From assembly GCA_028284775.1 (NCBI GenBank), contig JANQRB010000040.1:37564-101563 (forward strand): a stretch of 64,000 nucleotides of DNA, given 5' to 3'. Of the stretch, positions 17,513 through 25,911 are shown piece after piece. The stretch's first letter is position 1. Each line of letters begins with the position of its first letter. This stretch comes from Candidatus Kapaibacterium sp. GTDB taxonomy: Bacteria; Bacteroidota; Ignavibacteria; Kapaibacteriales; UBA7675. The notes beneath the pieces were generated by a model that saw nothing but the letters and a program-made list of their open reading frames with translations, was not told the origin of the DNA and did no database searches. A program made the position numbers and the translations under genes.

Positions 17513-19465
17513 TTAAAGTTTTGCCAGAAAGGAACTCAGGTTGTCCTTCGAGCCGAGGCCCAGTTTTTTGCGGATGCGATAGCGGTATTCGCCGAGACTG
17601 CGCGCGGAGACATTAAGTATACGGGCGCTTTCCTTGGACGAAAGGTTGAGCATAATCAGCGCGCAGACTTTAAGCTCCGTGGGTGAAAGCTTGGGATACT
17701 GTGCGCTGAGTGTTTTAACAAATTCGGGATGCACCGAGTGGAATTGCGCTTCGAAGGCCTCCCAATTTTGCGCGTCTTCCATCGAATCATCGATATCGCC
17801 GACGATTTTCTTTAGTGAGGATTTGTCGTGGCCCGCGCCCGACTTTGTAAGTCTGATCAGTTCTTTTTTAATCCTGATAAGCGCTTCGTTTTTCTGCGAC
17901 AGGTACATAGCCTTGGCCGTCAGTTCTTTCTTCTGCCCTTCAAGCTCCGCTTGCAGTTTTTCACTCTTCAGACGATAAATTTCGCGTTCGCGCTCGCTTT
18001 GTTCAACCTGATGAAGCGTCTGCATGCGCTGGATGCGTTCGTCGCTTTCGTGATTGAATATTTCGTCTTTGCCGGAACTGTACAATTTGAAATGCTGCAG
18101 CGCCTTACCATTCTCGCCGATCTGTTCGAAGGATGCCGCCAGATTGTAGTGGATGTCGTTGATGCGTTGTTTTTCACCACTCTTTTCCGCTTCAACAAGC
18201 GCCTGTTGAAATCGTGTTATCGCTGTCGGCAATTCGCCCAGATTAGAATGCGCCAGCCCTATATTGTAAAGACAGGTCGCAATCTGCAGCTGGTGTCCTG
18301 TCTCCTTCATCAGTGGCAATGCCTGGAGATTGTAGTCCAGGCTGCGCTGAAAGTTACCGGCCATGCCGTGGCGCGAAGCGATGCATGTCAGTATATGGAA
18401 TTCCGCCTGGCGCGCGCCGATCTCACGGGCAATCGTCAGGGCCTCCTCCAGTGACGCAAAAGCCCTGGCTAAGTCGCCGGTCAGTGAATACGCCAGGCCA
18501 AGATTTATCAGATTGTTGCATTCGGGAAAGCGGTATCCCTTGGCGCGCGCAAATGTCAGATTCTGCGTGATTAAGTCAATTGCTTCGGCATACTTGCCCA
18601 TTTTGCCGTACAATACAGCCAGGCTGCCACACGCTTCCGATTCACCGACTTCATATCCGGACTTTTGGTGGAGTCTAATTGCTTTGAGATGAAATTCGAG
18701 CGCAGTGTCATATTCGCCTGCCAGCTCCTTTTGCAGGCCGATGCGCGTGTACATTCGCGCTTCGCCCTTTGCGTCGCCGGCGGCGCAAAAGTGCGCAAGA
18801 GCCTCGCTCTTCGTATCAAGTGCTTCGGAATAATCGCCGCGACGCGAAAGCATATCGCCGAGTGACATTTTTGCCCGGCCCAATTCCGCAAGATCGGATG
18901 TCGTGGCGAGCCGCGCGATTGCCTTCCTGATCATCTCCATTGCCTGATCATGCTCGCCTTTTCTGTCCAGCGTATCTGCGATGCAGCGTTCGGCGGCGCC
19001 TTCGCGGATCGGGCTGTCGGTCTCGCGGGCGAGCTTGCGCCAGTCGCTGAAGTACGCGACTGCATCATCGAATTTTGCCAGTCGGATCATCGCAGTGCCG
19101 AGTGCCTCCAGCGTTTTCATTCTGCCGTCCGCCTCGTAGTGCTTCTTGTCCAGCTCCAGGGCCTCGTTCAGCAGGGCCAGGACCGTCTCCGGATCACCGA
19201 CTTCCATCAGGTGGGCGGCACGAATGCGCAGCGCAGCCGCCCGATAGCGATCCCGCTCGTTTTGAGACAAACGCATCGCGCCGGACATCGGATCGTCGAG
19301 CAAGGCAAGTACTTCATCCGCCCTGGCGCGCGCCGCTTCCGCGTCGTCGTCACTTTCCATTAAGTCGAAATAAATCGCAAATCGCTCGACGCCACGGGCG
19401 GCGCGCAGCGCTTTTAGCAAGCTGCCGATGCTCTTGTCTTCTTTTTTGAACTTTGCCGTCGTCAT
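17513..19465 (-). CDS. TPR-repeat regulator with C-terminal LuxR-like HTH
   Basis: A 650-residue product without signal peptide or membrane segment. Residues about 60-470 are TPR repeats (for example YTRIGLQKELAGEYDTALEF, and NLGLAYSLTGDLARAFASL). Residues about 480-545 form a charged coiled coil (QSEREREIYRLKSEKLQAEL). The C-terminus is an HTH: LSPTELKVCALIMLNLSS, then SARILNVSARSLGEYRYRI. This layout is known from FCB-group regulators that sense through TPRs and bind DNA through the HTH; the signal is unknown. It is divergent from the giant gene at 21020, which has a 1.5 kb upstream region with two promoter modules between them. That gene is a plausible target. Confidence 0.85.
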   Translation of the reverse strand: MTTAKFKKEDKSIGSLLKALRAARGVERFAIYFDLMESDDDAEAARARADEVLALLDDPMSGAMRLSQNERDRYRAAALRIRAAHLMEVGDPETVLALLNEALELDKKHYEADGRMKTLEALGTAMIRLAKFDDAVAYFSDWRKLARETDSPIREGAAERCIADTLDRKGEHDQAMEMIRKAIARLATTSDLAELGRAKMSLGDMLSRRGDYSEALDTKSEALAHFCAAGDAKGEARMYTRIGLQKELAGEYDTALEFHLKAIRLHQKSGYEVGESEACGSLAVLYGKMGKYAEAIDLITQNLTFARAKGYRFPECNNLINLGLAYSLTGDLARAFASLEEALTIAREIGARQAEFHILTCIASRHGMAGNFQRSLDYNLQALPLMKETGHQLQIATCLYNIGLAHSNLGELPTAITRFQQALVEAEKSGEKQRINDIHYNLAASFEQIGENGKALQHFKLYSSGKDEIFNHESDERIQRMQTLHQVEQSEREREIYRLKSEKLQAELEGQKKELTAKAMYLSQKNEALIRIKKELIRLTKSGAGHDKSSLKKIVGDIDDSMEDAQNWEAFEAQFHSVHPEFVKTLSAQYPKLSPTELKVCALIMLNLSSKESARILNVSARSLGEYRYRIRKKLGLGSKDNLSSFLAKL

Positions 19466-20203
19466 GAAATTGCCGCCTGTCGATCAGCAGCGCTGAGGCC
19501 CGAATGATAAGATGCAGCGCAGAAAAGCCTAAAAATATGGGAATTCGCTCTTCCAGGCAAACGGCGGTCGACTTGACCACTCAGGGAAGCGTCAGATTCC
19601 AGGTCAGCTCAGCTCATTCGATTACAACGGAATCGCCGGTTGAAACTTCATTGTCCCAGGCCTTGCTTGTCTCTCTCGCATATAGATGTCAATATGAAAG
19701 CAGTCGCACAACATGATGACGGATCCCTCAATCGGTCTTTATCGGAATATCAGCTGGCTACATCCGATAACACATAATTCCGTGTGACTCTCGACAGCAG
19801 ATCCCTATTGCGCCTTAGCCATTCCCATCTCCTCGATCTGCCTTCCCCCCGGTGCATTCGCGGACAGCGACGTCATCCCCGGCAGGTCGCTCGGTGAATC
19901 ACTACAGCCTGGTTGAAGATTGCTCGGGAAGAAAAAAGATGACCGGCGATTGATGAAGCGCCGGGTGCCAGGTTGGCCGGCGGATAGCAGCAAACAAAAA
20001 TGACGATTCTTGTTCGAAACGGAATTGTTGACCAACAAGACCCGTCCTGCCATCTTGTGGAGCCGTCATTTTTACGTCCTTTAGTTTTGCACGAATTTAA
20101 CCTCCATCGCATTCGAATGCCCCGGGATGCCTGGCGTCCGGGGGCTCCCTGCTCAATCCGCCGTCGCCGGTTACTCTTAGCGCTCAGGCCGCCGTCTGCC
20201 TGC
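19466..20203. other. Intergenic region between the TPR regulator and the duplicated promoters
   Basis: No frame here looks like a protein on either strand. It is the shared upstream region of the regulator (minus) and the giant gene at 21020 (plus). I see no clear TAnnTTTG box for the regulator itself. Confidence 0.35.
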
Positions 20204-20252
20204 TGTTGTATTTTTGTTGTAGTGCCGGCAATGCTGCTTCGCCCTAGATTGC
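20204..20252 (+). promoter_or_regulatory. Promoter module B: tandem TGTTGTA boxes and TAGATTGC
   Basis: TGTTGTA at 20204-20210 and 20215-20221 has the same 18-base block as module A. TAGATTGC follows at 20245-20252 after 23 bases. The leader that comes next (20257 on) is duplicated behind module C. Confidence 0.6.
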
Positions 20253-20256
20253 TTCT

Positions 20257-20360
20257 GTGATTGATTAATCAGTGTATCACGCAGTCGACAAGCTTCCGAC
20301 GCGGCGGATAATATCGTCCTTCCAGGGGATGAACCGCCGCGTTGAGCTGACTGCCCCGCT
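20257..20360 (+). repeat. Leader sequence copy B
   Basis: It begins with GTGATTGATTAATCAG (20257-20272), then GCAGTCGACAAGCTTCCGAC and GCGGCGGA. It ends with GAGCTGACTGCC (20344-20355). The same blocks recur in copy C (20581-20836) and, more diverged, in copy D (16135-16262). Confidence 0.6.
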
Positions 20361-20527
20361 TCCGGCCGGGCGTTAAGCAGGTGCTTTGTCGACATCCATC
20401 TTTACTCTGCTCGATGGATTTGCGAGAGACATCCCGTTCTGTTTACTGCAGGAATTGACAACGATGGACTTTAACAATTTTCGAGATCTTCAAAAGACCG
20501 GGAAGCGCTGATTCAGCCTGTATGCTT

Positions 20528-20576
20528 TGTTGTAATTTTGTTGTAGTGTATTGCGTTGTTGACTTCCCTAGTTTGC
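20528..20576 (+). promoter_or_regulatory. Promoter module C: tandem TGTTGTA boxes and TAGTTTGC
   Basis: TGTTGTA at 20528-20534 and 20539-20545, then TAGTTTGC at 20569-20576 after 23 bases. It is the copy nearest to the giant gene at 21020 and would give a 5' leader of about 440 bases. Confidence 0.6.
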
Positions 20577-20580
20577 GTTT

Positions 20581-20836
20581 GTGATTGATTAATCAGCTCT
20601 GGTGCTCTTTCAAATTAGTTGATTCTGTACTTCCCTCCCCTTATGGTAAGGGGAGGTTAGGAGGGGTTAGAAGTATTTAAGGACTTCCTAACTCCCCTAG
20701 CCCCTCTTCAACAAAGAGGGGGACTTGAAATTAACTTAGTTGACAAAGCTCTAGTGCGGCAGTCCTGCTAGCTTCCGGCGCGGCGGACTCGACACCGTTG
20801 ACCATCCGGGTCGTTCCGACGCGCCGAGCTGACTGC
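20581..20836 (+). repeat. Leader sequence copy C, interrupted by a MITE-like element
   Basis: GTGATTGATTAATCAG at 20581-20596 is identical to copy B. The match then breaks off for about 150 bases and resumes with GGCAGTCCTGCTAGCTTCC and GCGCGGCGGA, ending in GAGCTGACTGCC at 20825-20836. The break coincides with the element at 20605-20747. Confidence 0.6.
20605..20747 (+). mobile_element. MITE-like palindromic element, copy 1
   Basis: About 143 bases with imperfect inverted ends (left CTCTTTCAAATTAGTTGATT; the right end read in reverse is CTTTGTCAACTAAGTTAATT). The core is hairpin-rich, with CTCCCCTT/AAGGGGAG and TTAGGAGGGGTTAG against CTAACTCCCCTAGCCCC. It is flanked by GCTCTGGTG (20596-20604) and GCTCTAGTG (20748-20756), which could be a nine-base target duplication. 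It has no coding capacity. A second copy lies at 52007-52151. Confidence 0.65.
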
Positions 20837-21019
20837 CGTGAAGCAAAGAACAAATCCGACTTTTAACAACCGGCAATTGCGAAGCCCATTCCCTGGAATG
20901 GGAGAGGGAATTCTGGTCGATACCTAAAAAAAACTCTGATCGGCGAATGCCGAACCAGCAAAGTGAATTTGAACAAAAACTGTCATAAAGAGACAAATTA
21001 TTAAACAGGAGTCTAACTA

Positions 21020-24000
21020 ATGATCGCTCTTATCAATGAAACACAGGCCAGGCGAACGCTTGCGATGCTCTTCGTTTTCTTGTGCGCCGTCTGCCAGGCC
21101 TGGCCGGCGACGCGTCTTGTAACGAGCACGGCCGATGACGGCAGTCCCGGCACGCTGCGCTACGAAGTCGCTCATTCCCAGGACGGCGATGTCATCGCCA
21201 TTACGACTACGGGAACACTCATAGTGACGAGCGGGAACATTAGCTTTGCGAGCAGTATTACGATCACAGTTCAAAGCGTGACGCAGGCAACGATTGACGG
21301 CAACAACAACAGCCGAATATTTCAGGTCGAGGGAGGTACCGTGACCTTTGCCAATCTCGTCTTGCAGAACGGCAATGCGTCGTCGGGCGGCGGCGGCATA
21401 TTCATTATGGGCGGCGATGTGCGCATCGATAATTGCGTTTTCGACGGCAATGACGGCGGGGTCGAAGGCGGCGCCTTGGGTATTGACGACTTTGTATCGA
21501 CACCGACGGTATTTGCGACCTCTTGCACTTTTCGTAATAATTTTACGAGCGACGGTGAAGGCGGTCAGGGCGGTGCTGTATCGATAATCGATAGCCGGGT
21601 AAGCTTTCATTACTGCTCTTTTGCTTCGAATACGGCGCTTACGCTTGGCGGCGCTGTTTATCTGAGGCGCAGCGCCGTCACATTTGCAAATTGTGAGATC
21701 AGCACCAATAATCAGGCCTCTCGCGGAGGAGGCCTGTTTGCGGACGGGGCGACTGTGCAACTCAGGCTGCAGGCGACAATTATTGACGGCAATTCCGCGA
21801 CCAGAGGAGGTGGCGGCCTTTATTCCGAAGACGCAATGATCCGAGCAACCGGTTGCACGATTCGCAACAATCGAGCCCAGGGCAACTTGAATGGCGGCGG
21901 CGTATACCTGGACGGCTCCCTGGTACAATTCGATTATTGTTCGATTAGTTCGAACACAGCGCAAGCGAATGGCGGCGCTGCGTATATTCGAAGCGGTATG
22001 GTCACCTTTGCCAACTGCGAAGTCAGTACCAATAGCGCCGTGTCAAACGGCGGCAGCTTATTCGTCGGCACCGGCGCTTCACTCACACTTAAACATTCGA
22101 CCTTCGATGATAATGCCGCTGACTACGGCGGTGCGCTCTTTTCCATCGGGAATGGTGAAGTCGTCCGGATTAGTTCCTGCACCTTTGCGAATAATCGCGC
22201 CACAAACAGCGGCGGCGCTATCGGAAATGAAGGTGGTACTATTACGATTGCCTCATGTAGCTTCTACAACAATCGGACGCTGAACAGTTTGGGCGGCGCA
22301 ATTGAACACGATAGCGGAACGACAGTCATCACGACCAGTACCTTTTCCGCTAATTCGTCCGGTACGGACGGGGGCGCAATCGCAACCGATGGCGAGGGCC
22401 TCGGCATTTTTAACAGCACATTTTCGGCCAATACAGCCAATGAATCCGGCGGCGCTATCGATTCGCCCAGCGCAGTGGATATAATTAATGTCACTTTCAC
22501 GGGCAATGTCGCGGACAATGACAATAACGGTACGGGCGACGGCGGCGCCATCCGCAGCAGTACCGGCATGTTTAAAAGCAACCTGGTGGCGGGCAATATC
22601 GACCGCGGCGGCGAGTTCCCCGACATTGCCTCGAATGTAATGTCGGACGGCTTTAACCTGATCGGCGATGTCGGCAACCTTGACTTTTCAAACAATACGA
22701 GCGGCGATAAGTACGGCGATCCGAATGCCACGACAACGCCCAATGCCGGCGCGAGTGAATCGAGCGCCGCCATCGATCCCTTACTTGCTCCTCTGGCCGA
22801 CAACGGTGGTTTTACGCTGACGCATGCTTTGCAGCCGGGCAGCCCGGCGATTAACGCCAGCACGACAGCCGGTACCTCCCTGCTGGATCAGCGCGGCGCA
22901 TTGCGTTTCGGCGCGCCCGATATCGGCGCATTCGAAGCCAGTCTTGTCGCGGTCAGCATTGCCGGCCCCACGGCTCCCTGCGCCCGACTCGGTACAAACT
23001 ACAGCACTGAATTCTTTGCGGACGCGAGCTACACCTGGCAGGTCACGGGCGCTACGATTACCGCAGGGCAGGGAACGACGAGCGCCACGGTCATCTGGAC
23101 TGGCGGCACAGCGGCTTCCATTACCGTGAGCGTCTCCTTCGGCGGCAGCCCCCTGGTGACGACGCTTAGCGTGATGCCGACGCTCAATCTTCCTCAGTTG
23201 GATTATGTGCTAACCGACGAGAACCTGCCGGTGACGCTGAATGTGCTCGCCAATGACCTCGGCGCCGGGCTTCAGCTTGCGTCCGTAGGAGCGGCGATAG
23301 ACGGCAGTGTGATCTTTGCGAGTTCGGGAAGCCTTACGTATACGCCGAATGCCGGCTTTACGGGGCTGGAAATCTTCAGCTACACGGTGGATAACGGTAT
23401 GGGCTGCATCGCTAGCGGCGAGGTCGTCGTGGCTGTAGCTCCGATTGAAGACGCGGAAGAAAGCCTGAAATACATTGAGAGGGAGAAGGACAAAGCGGGC
23501 GGTGTGCGGGGCCTGCGGCGCGTTGCAGCCGTGGCGGTGAGTCGCGACGGCCGCCATGTTTATGCCGCCGGGCGGACGTATCACTCCATCGTGATTTTTG
23601 AACGCAACAGCACGACCGGATCAATCAGCTACCTGGGCCGCGTGCGAAATGGCAGCGGGGGAGTGCAGGGGCTAAAAAATGTGATCGATGTAGCTGTCAG
23701 CTCCGATGGGCAAAACGTCTATGCGGCGGGCTATGGCGGCGACGCTGTTGCGGTGTTTGCGCGTAACCCTCTCACGGGCGCATTAAGCTTCCTGGAACAG
23801 AAAAAGCAGGGCGCGACGGACGGCGGCGCGAGCATCGACGGCCTGAGGCGACCAATCGGCATCGCCCTGAGTCCCGGCGGTCGCAGCCTGTACGTCAGTG
23901 GTCATGCTTCCAATGCCCTGGCGGTATTCCGGCGCAATTCCACGACAGGCAGCTTGAGCTTCCTGGAATGTCACAAAGACGGCAGGGATGGCGTGGACGG

Positions 24001-25219
24001 CCTCAAAGGGGCCTACGGCATCGCCGTCAGCGTCGATGGAAAGACGGTCTATGCAACCGGTCATAAGGAGCACAAGGTGGCGGTCTTCGCGCGCAGCCTC
24101 ACCAGCGGCAGTCTGAGCTTTGTCGAATGTCACAAAGACGGCAGCGGAGGCGTCGACGGTCTGCGCGGCGCCATCGCCGTGACTGTCAGCCCCGACGCAC
24201 GAAGCGTCTACGTAGCCGGTAACAGGGACAAAGCCCTGGCGGTATTCAAGCGCGACACCAGTGGCAGCCTGTCCTTTCTCGAACGTCTGCGCGATGGACT
24301 TAACGGAACGGATGGCCTGAACGGCGCCTTTGATGTAGCCGTGAGCGGCGACGGCGCCAATGTTTACGCCGTCGGCGCATCAGACAGGGCTCTGGCAATG
24401 TTCCAGCGCGATTCCGAAGGAAAGCTGAGCTACCTGAGCCTGCATCGCGACGGCCAGGCCGGAGTTGACGGCTTAAACGGCGTACGCGGCCTGAGCGTCA
24501 GCGCCGACAGCCGGCACATCTACTGCGCCGGAACCTATGACAACGCGGTTTCCGCTTTCTTTCGCAACCGTCAGCCGCAGGCGGCGGACGACATCACAAC
24601 GGTCGCGCTTAACTCTGCGCGGACCGTCTTGGTACTCCTCAACGACAGCGACCCGGATAGTCACGCATTAACAATTACGAATGTCACGGGGGCCAGCCTG
24701 GGCACAGCCACCATCAGCGGCGGCGGCACGACGATCGACTACAGCGCGGGCGCTGTTGCCGGGGCGGACAGCTTTAGCTACACGATCGAGGACGGACATG
24801 GAGGAAGCAGCACCGCTAGCGTGAGTGTTAATGTGGTCCTGGTCAAGAGCGGTGTCGAAGGGCCGGCGTGGGACAGCGGCAGTCCCCCGGTCCCGGAGAC
24901 CGCGGCTTTTGTTAACAACGGCGGCGGCAGGCTTGTAAGTGCGACGGTGAATCCCAATCCCGTGCGGGATGAAGCGCGGCTTAATTTCGCACTCGACCGC
25001 GCGACGCATTTGCGTATCAGCATCAGCGACATGCACGGGCGTATTATCGCGCGATTGGCGGATGCTGACTATGGCGCCGGCAGTCATACTCTGAGCTGGC
25101 GCGTCACATTGGATAGGGCCGCGCGCCTCAGCGCCGGCAGCTACCTGATCGTCTTGCAAGAAGTGAATCAACAGGAAGTGCCGCAGCGATGGACGCTGCC
25201 CTTTATTGTACTGCCCTGA
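21020..25219 (+). CDS. Giant T9SS surface protein: beta-helix N-terminus, lactonase-like propeller
   Basis: A 1399-residue product. The start at 21020 has AGGAG nine bases upstream and a signal peptide (cleavage near residue 29). Residues about 30-640 are a parallel beta-helix of the choice-of-anchor Q / Pmp type, opening with GSPGTLRYEV, with many N-C-x-F and GGA turns, and ending GAPDIGAFEAS. A PKD-like domain (about 645-705, GQGTTSATVIWTGG) and an Ig-like domain (NVLANDLGAG, YTPNAGFTGLEIFSYTV) follow. Residues about 814-1180 hold seven blades of the DGxxGVDGL ... VSPDGRxVYAAG type (7-bladed lactonase-like propeller). A cadherin-like domain (DSDPDSHALTI) and the sorting domain (VNPNPVRDEARL to the end) close the protein. 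A surface adhesin or ligand-binding role is likely; no enzyme residues are evident. It is the first of four paralogues. Confidence 0.88.
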   Translation: MIALINETQARRTLAMLFVFLCAVCQAWPATRLVTSTADDGSPGTLRYEVAHSQDGDVIAITTTGTLIVTSGNISFASSITITVQSVTQATIDGNNNSRIFQVEGGTVTFANLVLQNGNASSGGGGIFIMGGDVRIDNCVFDGNDGGVEGGALGIDDFVSTPTVFATSCTFRNNFTSDGEGGQGGAVSIIDSRVSFHYCSFASNTALTLGGAVYLRRSAVTFANCEISTNNQASRGGGLFADGATVQLRLQATIIDGNSATRGGGGLYSEDAMIRATGCTIRNNRAQGNLNGGGVYLDGSLVQFDYCSISSNTAQANGGAAYIRSGMVTFANCEVSTNSAVSNGGSLFVGTGASLTLKHSTFDDNAADYGGALFSIGNGEVVRISSCTFANNRATNSGGAIGNEGGTITIASCSFYNNRTLNSLGGAIEHDSGTTVITTSTFSANSSGTDGGAIATDGEGLGIFNSTFSANTANESGGAIDSPSAVDIINVTFTGNVADNDNNGTGDGGAIRSSTGMFKSNLVAGNIDRGGEFPDIASNVMSDGFNLIGDVGNLDFSNNTSGDKYGDPNATTTPNAGASESSAAIDPLLAPLADNGGFTLTHALQPGSPAINASTTAGTSLLDQRGALRFGAPDIGAFEASLVAVSIAGPTAPCARLGTNYSTEFFADASYTWQVTGATITAGQGTTSATVIWTGGTAASITVSVSFGGSPLVTTLSVMPTLNLPQLDYVLTDENLPVTLNVLANDLGAGLQLASVGAAIDGSVIFASSGSLTYTPNAGFTGLEIFSYTVDNGMGCIASGEVVVAVAPIEDAEESLKYIEREKDKAGGVRGLRRVAAVAVSRDGRHVYAAGRTYHSIVIFERNSTTGSISYLGRVRNGSGGVQGLKNVIDVAVSSDGQNVYAAGYGGDAVAVFARNPLTGALSFLEQKKQGATDGGASIDGLRRPIGIALSPGGRSLYVSGHASNALAVFRRNSTTGSLSFLECHKDGRDGVDGLKGAYGIAVSVDGKTVYATGHKEHKVAVFARSLTSGSLSFVECHKDGSGGVDGLRGAIAVTVSPDARSVYVAGNRDKALAVFKRDTSGSLSFLERLRDGLNGTDGLNGAFDVAVSGDGANVYAVGASDRALAMFQRDSEGKLSYLSLHRDGQAGVDGLNGVRGLSVSADSRHIYCAGTYDNAVSAFFRNRQPQAADDITTVALNSARTVLVLLNDSDPDSHALTITNVTGASLGTATISGGGTTIDYSAGAVAGADSFSYTIEDGHGGSSTASVSVNVVLVKSGVEGPAWDSGSPPVPETAAFVNNGGGRLVSATVNPNPVRDEARLNFALDRATHLRISISDMHGRIIARLADADYGAGSHTLSWRVTLDRAARLSAGSYLIVLQEVNQQEVPQRWTLPFIVLP

Positions 25220-25252
25220 GAAACGACTACGACTAGTACTTGAGCTAAACGG

Positions 25253-25286
25253 ACCCGGCCGGCTTTCTGCCCGCCGGGTTTTATTT
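25253..25286 (+). terminator. Terminator of the giant gene at 21020
   Basis: ACCCGGCCGGC pairs with GCCCGCCGGGT (one imperfect step) and is followed by TTTTATTT, 34 bases after the stop codon. Confidence 0.75.
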
Positions 25287-25911
25287 CGCAGCCAGGATAA
25301 GCTGACCGATACTCCGATGCGAAGCTGATCCGGCCTTCGGCTCGCAAAAGTGAAGCCCGACGCAAACAATCGCCGTTGCGGACGACGACCCTCGCGTTCG
25401 ACCCGATTCCGAACCATGGCAGGACACGGTCGGAAGCGCAGCCTGCGTCGCACTCTTCGGGCGGCATTCAGCGCGGACAGACTTAGCTCCTTTTTATTCA
25501 TCCGATCGTGACAATAGCTTATACGGAGCCTGCATATTATCAGTGCTTCCTCATACTTTCAGCGCAGCGAATCCTTCTGTGGGCAGCTTGTAGTGTTTCA
25601 GCCGTGTTTGAATCGTGATTGTTCAGTCCACCTGCTTGTTTGTCCAATCCCGGGTTCTTTCCTGATCGCTACTATCTCCAAGTAAAACAATGTTTCGTTA
25701 GTTCGCCTGCGCGCAGCAGGCGTCGGTTAATAATTCTTTCCATTTTGCCGAATCCACTTTCCTGCGCAGATTAGCACTGACTGACGACCGTGGATTTCAT
25801 CTTTGCAAACCTGTCGAAGCTTTGAGCAGGATGAATACTCGGGTCGTGAATGTTCTCAGCGCCAGGCCCGATCCTATTGTACTTCCCTATCCAACAGGAG
25901 CCCACAGTCCT
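25287..25911 (+). other. Intergenic region and leader upstream of the 2663-residue gene
   Basis: It holds a partial resemblance to the leader modules: TTGTAGTG near 25590 and GTGATTGTTCAG near 25616. There is no complete TGTTGTA pair or TAnnTTTG box. No gene is seen on either strand. Confidence 0.35.

Noticed and set aside
17828..18454. 208-codon plus-strand frame opposite the TPR regulator
   Set aside because: It is antisense to the TPR and coiled-coil codons of a well supported gene, and has no start signal.
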